This document shows positions 44,690-55,860 of a DNA stretch of 64,000 bases, piece after piece; position 1 is the stretch's first letter, and each line of letters begins with the position of its first letter. The notes under the pieces were generated by a model. It saw nothing but the letters and a program-made list of their open reading frames with translations. It made no database searches and was not told the DNA's origin. The DNA is from Sesamum alatum (Eukaryota > Streptophyta > Magnoliopsida > Lamiales > Pedaliaceae), in contig JACGWO010000007.1 of assembly GCA_034509735.1 (NCBI GenBank), positions 23,402,046 to 23,466,045 of the forward strand, in the 5' to 3' direction. A program made the translations under genes and the position numbers.

Positions 44690-45597
44690 TAGGTACTGTT
44701 GGTGGAATTGATTTTGTTAAATTGCATGAGATTAGGTGTTGGAAATGAATGGTTGGAAAGATGTGATATTAGGTGTCTTAAATTTTATAGTTTTTGTGGA
44801 TTTTTAGGTAAAAGATTCTGAATTAAAATCTAGTCTTGGAATTTCAGTTGCTGGTGGAATGTTGATATTGTAAAGTCATGTTAAAAATTACTTTCTTCTT
44901 TGATAGAAGATTGATTGTGAAGATGAGTGATATTCTTCATTTTGAAATATATTGGCATATAGCAATAAGTCAGGTTTAAGTCCTTAATTCTGGACCTTTT
45001 CCGTAATTTTGGGTTAGAGCCATTTGAGCTCAGGTTTAAAGTCATTAATTCTAGACCTTTTCGGTGAATTGAAAAGGTAGATGTTTCTGCTAAGTAACAT
45101 GTTTTCTTTCCACAATCCTCTCTTCCTGAACTTAGAAATGTTACCCACTAGAGGATCTTAGTCGGTTATGTTTTTTTTTCTTTACATTACCCTGCACATT
45201 TATATTAACGACAACTCATGGTTAGCCTTTTTTCTTGTGTGTTTAAGCCTACTCTTACTTCTAGAATGCCTGTCGATCGCATTCAGCATTTCTTAAGTTC
45301 TTGTGCACATTTTTGCTGACAAATGGCAGAGGGTGTCTTAGTACAAATTTTCTTTGTTGAACTGAGTTCATAGAGACTGATGGATATAGCTTTTGAAATT
45401 TTATTAAATGAACTCTTTGGCATGTGACGTTGTAAAGCTGCGATAATTCTTTTAACTGTCTATTAACGATAATCAGTTTTCATCATCAGAAGAGGGAAAA
45501 AATGCAAATGGCAATCTACTTTATAATATTTCTTGGAACTGTTATTGAAAAAACTGTGTTGCACTTAATGCTAATTGCTTGGTTTTGGTGCTTTCAG
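44690..45597. other. Intron-like spacer in CACTA element
   Basis: T-rich sequence following the WDR83-like donor. No exon is recognised. Somewhere here the WDR83-derived and HP30-derived DNA join; the breakpoint cannot be seen. Confidence 0.5.
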
Positions 45598-46500
45598 TAT
45601 GGTTGCGGGTTTTGGTTCTGGGGCCATGTTTTCATTAGTAAGTGGTATGGGGGGCCGAATCAGGCATCAAATGTTGTTACCTCTGGCCTTTTCTTTGCAC
45701 TTGTGCAAAGTGGAATTTTCAGGTGATGTGACCTAGATTCCAAGAAAATTGTCCATATACAGTCACAATGCCTACTGAAACCTCCATGTAGCTACTATAT
45801 GACACAAAGACTAAATCTATAGACAATTTTCTTTTTCTACATAGATTGCCTTTTTGTTGTTTTAAATCTACCACTTGGTTTGAAGGTAGCATTTCCCATG
45901 GTCTTAATCCCATTTGTTGACTTGGAATTTCAATCCATGACAAATATTATAGTGCAAATTAACGAAACAAAATTCTTATCCTACTCTTTGATATTTTGAC
46001 TCTTTAATAATTGGATTTCTGTATTAGAACTTTTTGTAGTGCCCTTATCCTGAGAACATTTGTTATTGGTCAATGCACATCCTGAGGATGTGCATTATGT
46101 CAAGACAGGATCAATGTTAAGCAAGCTTGTCCTGCAGAATTATGAAAGGAATTTTAAGAAAGGTTTGTTCACAGACAACACTTTACCTTTGCTAACTGAT
46201 AGGTAATTAGCATACTATGATGGAATTATCATTAAAATTGTCTACAAATATGAAGTTAAATCCTCTGCTTACCAATTGTCCCTTCCTTCTCTGTCAAAAT
46301 TTTCAGTGCTCTCAGAGATGTGAAAATCCCTCCTGGACCGAGGTTGGTCATTCTTGATCACATAGAGAGGTAAACCCTATTCTTATTCTGATGAACCACG
46401 TTGCTCGTTTCTTGAACGTCTCAAGCTTTTGATTCTCTGTAACGTCATCAGGGACCTGCAATTAGAAGATAGGCTTAGAGGTTCCTGTTGAAGTTCGGCC
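45598..46500 (+). pseudogene. HP30: Captured HP30-like Tim17/22/23 gene fragment (3' exons)
   Basis: Exon 45598-45722 (after TTTCAG) encodes MVAGFGSGAMFSLVSGMGG, then PNQASNVVTSGLFFALVQSG with a 1-nt frameshift in the G-run near 45651. Exon to 46202 encodes EDVHYVKTGSMLSKLVLQNY and KKGLFTDNTLPLLTD, a SAM-like domain. Exon 46307-46369 encodes ALRDVKIPPGPRLVILDHIE. The last, from about 46453, encodes DLQLEDRLRGSC and a stop. Order and wording match plant HP30/HP30-2, inner-envelope chloroplast protein-import proteins of the Tim17 family. N-terminal exons are missing. Splice signals are largely intact. Confidence 0.82.
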
Positions 46501-47515
46501 GGGGAATCAATATTGCTAGGATGATAGGAAACACTTTTTCTCTTGTTTTACATAAAGAGACGATGACAATTTTGTTTCATTGCTTTGTTGTGTGGTAGAA
46601 TGTTATAACTACATTCAAGATTTGATAAATTATTATGATGTTTCTTAATACTATAACTATTGGGGTACAGAATATTCTCGTACCTCAAAGTTCATCATCC
46701 CTACAAAAAAGATTTGGAGATAAAGTAAGATACCAAGGATTCTTCCTTAGTGATTGACTAGTTCTTAGCTGTTGGATGTGGAAACTAAGTTCCACCAGAA
46801 AAATGTCTCTTTTGCTTAGTTCCTACTGCTAAGCTATTCTACCGCATCCTTACAATAAGCTTTGGCTAAATCATATATCCTAAGATAAAATAATGAAATG
46901 CCTCTCATGTTATGTCTTTTCTTGTTTTCTTCGAATCACAATATTGTAAAAAGCCAAAGACGGATCTTATATGTCAGAGCTTCAACATGAATACAAGTCT
47001 TCATTAATTTCTGCTCCAGATTCATCAATAACTCGGCGTTGATTTTTCGATGGTATGGAGTTAAAATTGTTCATGTGGTCTTAAATTGTTCATTATGGTA
47101 AGTCTGAATGTGAAAATTCTAGGACATGGAGTAATTATGACTTAATTATATCTTCCTGTGTTTATAGAAGTCTACCTACGCAATGTATTTCTTTGTAAAC
47201 TCATCTGATGTTTAGTAATTTATATTATGATATACTGAACAAGTAGACTTGAGATACTGATCATGTTTCTTAGCATTTTCCTTTTAATATTTCTTAGCAT
47301 ACATATTTCTTTTGGGTGCTTTAATGTATCTTGGGCATTGTTTCCTTTCGTTGTTGTCTCCTTAAATCTGGAGTGATGATTAAGTGTTCAATGAGGATGC
47401 TCCTGTTCTTTTGATGCAGATGAAAATTGGTAGACTTACGGTAATATACTATTTCACGTGATTTACTTAACACCAACATTTTGATTTCTATTGAATCGGA
47501 TATATTACGCAATAT
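46501..47515. other. Unassigned CACTA interior
   Basis: May include the HP30-like 3' UTR and downstream genomic DNA. A short exon-like piece at 46670-46730 (ACCTCAAAGTTCATCATCCC) is not identified. Otherwise AT-rich. Confidence 0.4.
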
Positions 47516-47516
47516 T

Positions 47517-47730
47517 CATTTCTGCAGCAGAAATTTTCAGTTTTTCTGCAGCATTTATGTTTTCTGCTTCATTTATGTTGCAGCAGAAAAACTTCTGTTT
47601 TCCAGAAAAATAGAATTTCTGCAGCAGAAAATTTTTCTGCTACATTTGTGCTCCAGAATTTTTATTGTCCTGCAGTAGAAAACTAGAATTTTTGCAGCAA
47701 AAAAACTTCTAATTTTTCTGCAGCAGATAT
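47517..47730. repeat. Cluster of TTTCTGC-A-GCAGAAA inverted repeats
   Basis: The 15-mer TTTCTGCAGCAGAAA (7-bp arms, 1-nt centre) occurs at 47519-47533 and 47616-47630. Partial copies lie near 47544, 47577, 47635, 47671, 47693 and 47716. About 210 bp in total, probably a subterminal repeat block of the CACTA element or an unrelated palindrome array. Confidence 0.8.
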
Positions 47731-48235
47731 TTTATATTCTAAAAAATAAAAACGTATTTTATTTTTTATGTGGTCCTTATTTTAATTGTATTATACTTTT
47801 TCTAGACACATGTCACTTGGGAACTATCTAAGAAGCCAGAGCTAGAAAGAAGACACGGAATTTAAGGAGCAAATTTTCAAGAATGCAATGGGACAGGAAA
47901 AATACAGAATAAAGGAATGTATATGTTGAGAAGCTACTTTTTTGTCAATTGCATGTATATGTTGGCAATGGGTTCTAGTATATATGCAACTTTAACTTTT
48001 TTGATTGCCTAATGACTGTGTACTTTGTCCATGTTGGAATTCGAAGATTGTAATTCTTGTCAAGTTAAATTATGACATTTCTAATATATACTAGTGATAT
48101 GCAGGTTGACTAATTAAGTTATTCAATGTTGGTACAAATATTAGTTGTATATCGTGTGCAATTTATCTTATGAGATTACTTTAGTTAATTATTTGCCAAA
48201 TTTGTTCTAATGTAATTTTTATTTTTAGATATATT
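47731..48235. other. Unassigned AT-rich DNA before LTR
   Basis: No coding signal. ACACATGTCACTTGGGAACT near 47816 begins a less AT-rich patch of ~150 bp, possibly a gene 3' end. No CACTA right terminus found. Confidence 0.4.
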
Positions 48236-50210
48236 TGAAAGATTGTGGATCGTCCCGGGAAATAGCGCGAATGCGGAAGCGTGGTATAAAATTAAATAAC
48301 AAAATTTAAACATGCTTTTACGTAAAAATAAAGAACACGTTCAAGGGGTGTACCCTTGAAGTTCCCGGCCGTTCGGTGTATCTCATGAATTAAAAGCATA
48401 GAAACAATCATGGAGGCCATAGGATTAAAAATAAAAGAGGGACGAAAAGTAAATTGGGACCTACCGATTGACGTTTTCGTCTTCTAACCGGTATTCGCGT
48501 TGTTCCCCGTTTTGCACCAAATCTCGTATATGAGATTCTCCAAATTGTGACACGCAATCCACCCACATATCTTGCATGTCGTGCTAGCGAACGAACAAGT
48601 ATATTGGAGAGGACGGGTCAATCACACGTTATTAATTTAACGGGATTAATCCTCCTATGTTCAATTGTTCAAGAACAAAAGAATAAGAAAATAATATTCT
48701 TTGAGAGAGAGAGAGAGGGCGGACGAGAGGAGAGAGAGCACGAGAGAGAGAGTGTGTGTGTGTGTTGGAGTTTCATCATCACTCTTATGATGAGGGGCTA
48801 GGACTATATATATAGAGGAGGAGTTTAATCCTCTTCAAACTCCAACTCTAAAGAAGACTATTTCGACTAGGATTTTGACCTAATCAAAGTCCTAGTCAAA
48901 GTAGTAATTTGACCTAGTCAAATTAATCCTAGCCATCCATCTCTCCTTTTTAATCTCAACCATTAATTTAATTTAATGGAATATTTAAAACCTATTTAAA
49001 TATTCCAAAGGGCAATAAATAAATATAAATACGTATTCTAAGCCCATTAAATTAATTTTCTAATAAATCTAATTTATTAGATAAATCCCTTTTATCTAAT
49101 AAAAGGAATTAATTCTTTCCAAGAAAATTAAGGACCCGATTAAATCCAATTTAATCATTCTATTTCTCCAAATATTTAATTCTAAATTAAATAATTTATG
49201 TGTGCGGATTGTGTGCGACTCTTTAGGTTCACCTTCAGCTAGACTTGGTCGGATTCCTAGAATCCGCCCGCTACCATGGGTGACCATTTAGCAACGGTCC
49301 ATGGCACTAGAGACTAGGTGAATTTAAGGGGATGAACATTTAGGCTCTAACAGTATACTTGTCCTTCCGTCTACGGTCTCACTACTTAGGGTCTAGGGCA
49401 CGAAAAATGCAGGTGCCCATTTTGGACCTAAGTGTTGGTTTGTCCTTTACTAAACGCCGCAAGGGAAACCTTCCCTTCTTTTCAGTTACTGTGGCCACAT
49501 ATTTTAGGGACAAGACACAGAGCATTTGTGAGACTCAACTGTCACTACTTTTTGACAGGAGACAGATTCTTTCTTGGAAACTATTGTCACTCTGTACACC
49601 GGAGCTGCACTAGACATGGCTTATGACTACTCAAGTGCTTCTTGGCAATCTCTCACCATATCTAAGATACAGCCCTGATATTCAGGTAAACACAACAGTT
49701 CCTCAAGTCAAAGGACTTGACCTGTACTGTTGGAACCGGGAACACACGTTATACCTAACCGAACCTACTCAAGGTTCTCCGTAAGACGGTTCCCGCGAGT
49801 CACCTAAGTCAGCTACTCCCTAGCAGGCTAACCTACTAACACTGCTCAGATGACCTTCGTCACCCGTCGATGAAATACGACAGCAAATGCTTAGTGCAAG
49901 TCTCAAGGGGAATTTCGGTACCCATTTTCAAGATTCATTGACTTGGAGATTTCCGCCTGATTCGACGGGACTGATTTCATGGACCTACCTCCAAGCGTAG
50001 TTCCAGTCCCCGAAATACGTTTTCAGTCCGTGGGCTTTGTTTGCATAGTGAACAGATATGTATAAAGTAGATAAAGTGAACACAAACAAAAATAAATGCC
50101 AAATGAATTTCACTTCTTATTCATTAATAATTTATTAAATCCTTGAAATTGTTTAGACATAGGTTACAATTTGCCTGCCAAGATTGGCTACATGGTCACC
50201 TATTCTAACA
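48236..50210 (-). mobile_element. Copia LTR (B-type), 1975 bp, without target duplication
   Basis: Opens TGAAAGATTGTGGATCGTCC and closes GGTCACCTATTCTAACA. Left flank is ATATT, right flank is CGCGC, so there is no duplication; nor is there a primer-binding site or polypurine tract beside it. It looks like a recombinant: the left flank is CACTA DNA and the right flank is the GC-rich leader of E2. A recombination between LTRs at two sites would delete the DNA between and leave this structure. Confidence 0.88.
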
Positions 50211-50531
50211 CGCGCGCACCCGCCAGCCAGTGGCTGGACGGTAGGGGCGATAGTCGATTACTGTCGCTGCTCTCCCGAATAAAATATTTTCTCGACCTTT
50301 TCTTTTCAGCACATAATATATATAACATAAACTGAAAATAAACATACAATTTTTAAGATCCAATCTTAAACATATCGCATGCATAATGTCCATTAAACTC
50401 AAACAAATGAAGAATCATATTCATTCATATATTCATACAATCATACATGTTTATAAAATCGTAAAAGCAAGTAGATCATGCCAAGCACATAGATCTATGC
50501 CCCTTACATCGAACCGGGCTCCGATACCACT
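50211..50531 (-). other. E2 leader remnant with primer-binding site
   Basis: Begins in a GC-rich run (CGCGCGCACCCGCCAGCCAG), the edge of the CpG block seen in E1 and E3, then AT-rich leader. The primer-binding site reads GCTCCGATACCA at 50518-50529, one transition away from E1. Followed by the 5' LTR. Confidence 0.8.
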
Positions 50532-51156
50532 TGAAGGGACAAGCGGATTTGCTCGTTTTCCTTGCTAGAGGAAAATGGATCTAGGAGGATTCGGTTTAAG
50601 AAGATTAACACTATCAATTAGTGTTCTTCTTAAACTTACTTTGTTCTTCCTATTGATCCAAGTTCAAATGAAGAACACAAGTAAAAGGGAAGAAGATGAC
50701 CGAAAATTAGAGAGAGAGAGAGAGACGAGTGATTTTTCTTCTTATTTTTCTAGAAAAGATGAATAATGAATCTCATGTTTTGATGTTAGTATATATATAC
50801 TCATATATATATATATATATACATAATTAATGTGATTATTGGAATGTGTCTAGGTTCATCCAAGGATGTCTAAGTTCATTCCAATCAATCACCATCACCT
50901 TACCATCTCTTAAGGTATGATTAAATCATATCGAAAGAGAGAGGCTTGATTGGAGTTGATTTGTCTCTTACCAAAGGACACAAGTCAACCACATCAAACA
51001 CCAAACATGGCCGGATTTTCCTCCCTCCAAGGTAGCATTTTCGGCCATGCCTATTTAGGGAAGAAGTCCAACTTCTTCTCATTCCAAAAATGGAATTAAC
51101 ACACCTCTTGGGTCAAAATTTAATGGATCAGGTTCCACTATAATCCAATTACAACG
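50532..51156 (-). repeat. E2 5' LTR, partial
   Basis: Opens TGAAGGGACAAGCGGAT and then jumps to TGCTCGTTTTCCTTGCTAGA, lacking about 320 bp present in the 3' LTR between the matching points (24880-25195). It then follows the 3' LTR closely until 51156, where it is broken by a + LTR. The rest is not in the window. Confidence 0.82.
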
Positions 51157-51211
51157 TGTTAGAATAGATGACCAGAACGCCAATAGATATGGCACTTTGT
51201 AACCTATTTGA
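51157..51211 (+). repeat. Stub of a + copia LTR
   Basis: TGTTAGAATAGATGACCAGA opens an A-type LTR that is cut after 55 bp by element E3. Wording (GGCACTTTGTAACCTATTTG) resembles the LTR start at 63345 and the inverted end of 11711-13891. Confidence 0.75.
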
Positions 51212-51444
51212 TGTTAGAATAGGTGACCATTAAGTCAATCTTGTTAGGAGAATTGTAACCTATGTCTGAACAATTTCAAAGTTTTAATAAACCTTGATGA
51301 ATAAGAAAGTGATATTCATCTGGCTCATACTTTGTCTGTGTTCACTTTTACTGCTTTATAACTGTTCACTACATAAACAAAGCACACAGACTGAGATCAC
51401 ATTTCGGGGACAGGGACTATGCTTGGAGGTAGATTCATGAAATC

Positions 51445-53411
51445 TGTTAGAATAGGTGACCATGTAAGCCAATTTTGGCAGGAATATGTAACCTATGTCT
51501 AGACAATTTCAGGTGTTTGATAAAACATATATGAATAAAGAAGTGAAAAATTCATATGGCAATACTTTGTTTACGTTCACTTATATCTGTTTTCACATAT
51601 CTGTTCACTACGCAAACAAAGCCCACGGACTGAGAATCGATTTCGGGGATTGGGACTACGCTTGGAGGTAGGTCCATGAAATCAGTCTTACAGAATCAGT
51701 CCGCAAATCTCCAAGTCAAGGAATCCCGAAAATGGGTACCGGGATTCCCTTTGAGACTTGCACTAAGCATCTGCTGTCATATTTCATCGACGGGTGACGA
51801 AGGTCGTCTAAGCAGTGTTAGTGGGTCAGCATGCTAGGAAGCAGCTAACTGAGGTGACTCGCGGGAACCGTCTTACGGAGGACCTTGAGTATGGTCTGCA
51901 ACGTATGACGTATTCCCGGTTCCAACGGTACAGGTCAAGTCCTTTGACTTGAGGAACTGCTGAGTTTACCTGTGCATCAGGTCTGCATCTTAGATATGGT
52001 GAGAGATTGCCAAAATACTCTTGAGTAGTCATAAGCCATGTCTAGTGCAGCTCGGGTGTACAGAGTGACAGTAGTTTCCAAGAAAGGATCTGTCTCCTGT
52101 CAAAAGGTATTGACAGTTGAGTCTCATGTATGCGCTGTGTCTTGTCCCTAAAATCTGTGGCCACAGTAACTGAACAGAAGGGAAGGTTTCCCTTGCGGCG
52201 TTTAGTAAGGACAGACCGACACTTAGGTCCAAAATGGGTACCTGCATTTTCCGTGCCCTAGACTCTAACTGATGAGACCGAAGATAGAAGGACAAGTGCA
52301 CTGTTAGGGCCTAAATGTTCATCCCCGATTATTTCACCTAGTCTCTAGTGCCATGGACCGTTGCTAGATGGCCACCCATGGTAACGGGCGGATTCTAGGA
52401 ATCCGACCAAGTCTAGCTGAAAGGTGAACCTAAAGAATCACACACTATCCACACACACTTAAGTATTTAATTTGGAATTAAATATTGGAGTAAAGGAATG
52501 ATTAAATTAGATTTAATTGGGTCCTATATTTTCTTGGAGAAATTAATTCCTTCTATTTGATAAAGGGAATTAAATTAATAAATTGGATTTATTAAGGGAA
52601 TTGATTTAATGGGCCTAGAATAAATATTAATATTTATTTATTATATTTATTTGGCCTTTTGGAATATTTAATGGAATTTAAATATTCCATTAAATTAAAA
52701 TCAACGGTTGAGATGGAAAGGGGAGATGGAAGGCTAGGACTGGTTTGACTAGGTCAAACACTAGTTTGACTAGGACTTTGACTAGGTCAAAATCCTAGTC
52801 AAATTAGAGTTCCTAGAGTTGGAGTTTAAAGAGGATTAAACTCCTCCTCTATATAAACCTCTAGCTTCCAACAATTGAAGGATGATGAAATTCCAACACA
52901 CACACAACACACAATTTTCGGCCCCCTCTCCCATCTCTCTCGTCCGTCCCCTCTCTCTCTTCGCAAGAAAATAATTCTTGTTCTTTTGTTCTTGGAACAT
53001 TAGAACTTAGATGAATCAATATCGTTAATTGATAACGTGTCGTTGATTCATCCACACCAAAATATACACTTGTTCGTTGCTAGCACGACGTACAAGATAC
53101 GTGGGTGGATCGTGTGTCACGATTTGGAGGGTCTCAAGAACGAGATCTTGGTGCAAAACGGGGAACAACGCGTGTAGCCGTTGAAGACGAAAACGACAAT
53201 GGGTAGGTCTCGGTTTACGTTTTCGCCTCTCTTTAATTTTCTACCCTATGGCCTCCATGATCTTTTATATGTTCTTTAATCATGGGATACACCAAACACC
53301 CGAGAATCTCAAGGGTACACCCCTTGAGCGTGTTCTTTAATTTTTGTATTTTATTTTATACCGCGCTTCCGCATTCGTGTAATTTCCCTGGACGATCCAC
53401 GATTTCTTTCA
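51445..53411 (+). mobile_element. Solo copia LTR (B-type), 1967 bp, in E3 5' LTR
   Basis: Opens TGTTAGAATAGGTGACCATG and closes CCACGATTTCTTTCA. Perfect target duplication AAATC at 51440-51444 and 53412-53416. The sequence is closest to the E1 LTRs (TCTTAGATATGGTGAGAGAT, GACAGTTGAGTCTCATGTAT), so it is a recent E1-like insertion. Confidence 0.93.
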
Positions 53412-54577
53412 AAATCAGTTCCGCCGAATCAGTCTGAAAATCTCCAAGTCAAGGAATCTCGGGAAATGGGTATCGAGAATCCAATTGAGGCTTGCACTAA
53501 GCATCTGCTGTCGTGTTTCATCGACGGGTGACGAGGGTCGTTTATGCAGTGTTAGTGGGTCAGCTTGCTAGGGAGCAGCTGACTGAGGTGACTCGCGGGA
53601 ACCGTCTTATGGAGGACCTTGAGTAGGGTCAGATAGGTATGACATGAGTTCCCGGTTCCAACGGTATAGGTCAATCCTTTGACTTGAGGAATTGCTGAGT
53701 TTACCTGTACACTGTGTCTGTATCTTAGGTATGGTTAGAGATTGCCAAAACGCAGTTGCTGAGTAGTCATAAGCCAAATCTAGTGCAACCATGATGTGCA
53801 ACGTGACAGTAGTTTCCAAGAAAGGATCTGTCTCCTGTCAAGAGCGTTGACAGTAGCGTCTCACTATACTCTTTGTCTTGTCCCTATAATTTGTGGCCAC
53901 AGTAACTGAACACAAGGGAAGGATTCCCTGCGGCGTTTAGTATAGGACAAGCCGACACTTAGTTTCAAGATGGGTACCTACGTATCCGTGCCCTAGACCC
54001 TAAGTGGTGACACTGTAGACGGAAGGGTAGATGTATTGTAGAGCCTAAATGTTCACCCCCTATGCATATTCACCTAGTCTCTAGTGCCATGGACCGTTGC
54101 TAGAGGGCCACCCATGGTAACGGATGGATTCTAGGAATCCGACCAAGTCTAGCTGAAGGTGAACCTAAAGAGTCACACATAATCCGCACACATAACGTAT
54201 TTAATTTAGAATTAAATATTTGGAGAGAGATGGAATAATTAAATTAGATTTAATCGGATCTTTCTTATCTTAGGAAAATTAATTCCTTTTATTAGATGAA
54301 AGGAATTTATCTAATAAATTAGATTTATTGGAATTTGATTTAATGGGCTTAAAATAAATATTAATATTTATTTTATTTATTTCTTGCTCTTTGGATTATT
54401 TAATTAGATTTAAATATTCCATTAAATTGATGAATGGTTGAGATTGAAGAGGGGAGATGGATGGCTGGGATTGGTTTGACCAAAAAGCTAGCTTTGACTA
54501 GGATTTGACCTAGTCAAATCCTATTCCAAGATGAGTCTTCCAAAGAGTGGGAACTAGAAGAGGAATATGATTCCTCC

Positions 54578-54588
54578 TCTATATATAT
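54578..54588 (+). promoter_or_regulatory. TATA box in E3 5' LTR
   Basis: CTATATATATG after TCCTCCT, about 55 bp before a CA repeat and CT-rich DNA. Same layout as in the other LTRs of this family. Confidence 0.5.
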
Positions 54589-55171
54589 GCCGAACTCTTC
54601 ACTTTGGAAGAGATGATGAAATTCAAAATACACACACACACACACCATCACCGCCTACTCCTCTCTCTCTCTTGGCCACTCCTTTCCCCTTTTCCCAAGA
54701 TACTCTCTTTGTTCTTTTGTGCTATACAATTGAACTAAAGGAAGATTGATCTCGTTAATTGATAGCGTTTGATCAATCCATCCTCTCCAAATAAAATACA
54801 CTTGGTTTTTTGCTAGCACGAGGATCAAGATACGAGGGCGGATTGCGTGTACGAATTAGAGGGTCTCAACTCGAGATCTTGGAGCAAAATAGGGAACAAC
54901 GTGAGTAACGGTTCGAAAATAAAACGACAACCGGGTAGGTTTTTGGTTTTGTTGATTCCGTCTTTTAAACCCTATGGCCTCCATGAATTTCTTTGTTTAT
55001 TTTCATTCATGAGATACACCGAATGCCCGGGAGATTCAAGGGAACACCCCTTGAACGTCTATATTTAATTCTTGTTTATGGCATGTTTTAAATTATTGCA
55101 ATTTTATTATACCGCGCTTCCGCATTCGCGTTACTCCCCCGACGATCTACACGCCTTTGCTAGGCTTTCAG

Positions 55172-55183
55172 TGGTATCAGAGC
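55172..55183 (+). promoter_or_regulatory. E3 primer-binding site
   Basis: TGGTATCAGAGC one base after the LTR end; complementary to the 3' end of initiator Met-tRNA, identical to E1. Confidence 0.92.
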
Positions 55184-55357
55184 CCGATTTGGTGTATAGG
55201 CCTAGGGTTTTACGTGTGTTTAAAGCATGAAACCGTGTATGGCATCATTTATGTGTTTCTTGATCTTTTAAATTATCAAACATGTCGTTTAAACATGTAT
55301 CTGTTCTTGGTATTGTTGGAAAACGGTGCAGAAAATAAAATGGATTGAAAAACATAT

Positions 55358-55860
55358 CACGCGGCAGCCAGCGGCTGACCGCGCGTGCAGGCTCCCTTGC
55401 CTGCGCGTGACAGCACCGCCAGGCACGCACAGCGCACGTGAGTTTGTGGCCATTATGCGCGCTGCTGGATGCGCAGGCCGATGCATGGCCGGGCGCGCGC
55501 GCGCGCCGGGCAGCACGTAAACGGCGCTCGCACCTGGTGCGCGGCCAGGCAGGCTGCTCGCACGTGCGCATAAGGCAGCGCCACCAGGTGCACATGAAAG
55601 CAGGCATCAGAGCCTGCGCGTGCGCGCCCAATGCGCATGTGCGCGCAGACTGCGCACAGGCGGCACGACAGGGTGGCGCGCGCAGGTAGAGGAGCTTGCG
55701 CACGGCTGCCCCGCCAGCGCACGCGACACAGCACGACAAGGCGTGCGCGCGAGCAGGCAGGGGCCTGCACCCGCGCGCCGGGCGTACCCTGTGCGCGCAC
55801 GGGCGGCAGGCTAGGCCTGCTGGCCCGCATGCGCCGACAGGCACCGCCGGAGGCAGTAGC
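55358..55860 (+). other. CpG-dense block in E3 leader
   Basis: About 500 bp, starting 190 bp after the primer-binding site as in E1. Many CGCGCG runs and few stops on either strand; the frames (60-200 codons) give Ala/Arg/Cys-rich low-complexity text and share no protein family. More CpG to TpG/CpA change is seen here (TGCGCA, CACGTG) than in E1. Confidence 0.82.

Larger units (their letters stand above)
43790..48235 (+). mobile_element. CACTA (En/Spm-like) element with captured gene fragments
   Basis: The left end is CACTACAAGAAAAAAGGCCT, the standard CACTA terminus, inserted in E2 Gag. Subterminal motifs follow (TTGCTACCAAATT, GTAGCAAACGATG, CGTAACAAAC, GTAGCAAAACC) within 250 bp. No transposase is visible. 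The body holds exons and introns of two plant genes (WDR83-like and HP30-like) on +. The right end (TTCTTGTAGTG) is not found; the sequence stops at an LTR with no target duplication, so the right end is probably deleted. Confidence 0.75.
24865..51156 (-). mobile_element. Copia element E2 (minus), heavily interrupted
   Basis: 3' LTR at 24865-29052, polypurine tract at 29053, then RNase H, RT, the end of integrase and gag on minus, leader and primer-binding site (50518-50529), and the 5' LTR from 50532. Both LTRs open TGAAGGGACAAGCGGAT on +. Insertions split it: solo LTR 26185-28143, element E1 29393-39647, solo LTR 40225-42151, CACTA 43790-48235, LTR 48236-50210. Its 5' LTR stops at 51156 where a + LTR stub begins; the remainder is not in the window. 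Protease and integrase core are deleted. It is the oldest copia layer here. Confidence 0.8.
51212..55170 (+). repeat. E3 5' LTR, split by a solo LTR
   Basis: Pieces 51212-51444 and 53412-55170, about 1.99 kb after removing the insertion and duplication. Opens TGTTAGAATAGGTGACCATT and closes CTTTGCTAGGCTTTCA, followed by GTGGTATCAGAGCCCG. A CTATATATATG box is near 54580 with (CA)n downstream at 54630-54646, the likely promoter and RNA start region. Confidence 0.9.

Noticed and set aside
51157..51211. The LTR stub at 51157 being the same copy as the LTR at 63345
   Set aside because: Both contain the LTR start, so they are separate copies; the second would have to begin after the stub's last base to be its continuation.
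55245..55844. 199-codon frame on minus across the E3 leader
   Set aside because: Same cause: GC-rich composition. It is antisense to the element and not shared as a frame with E1.
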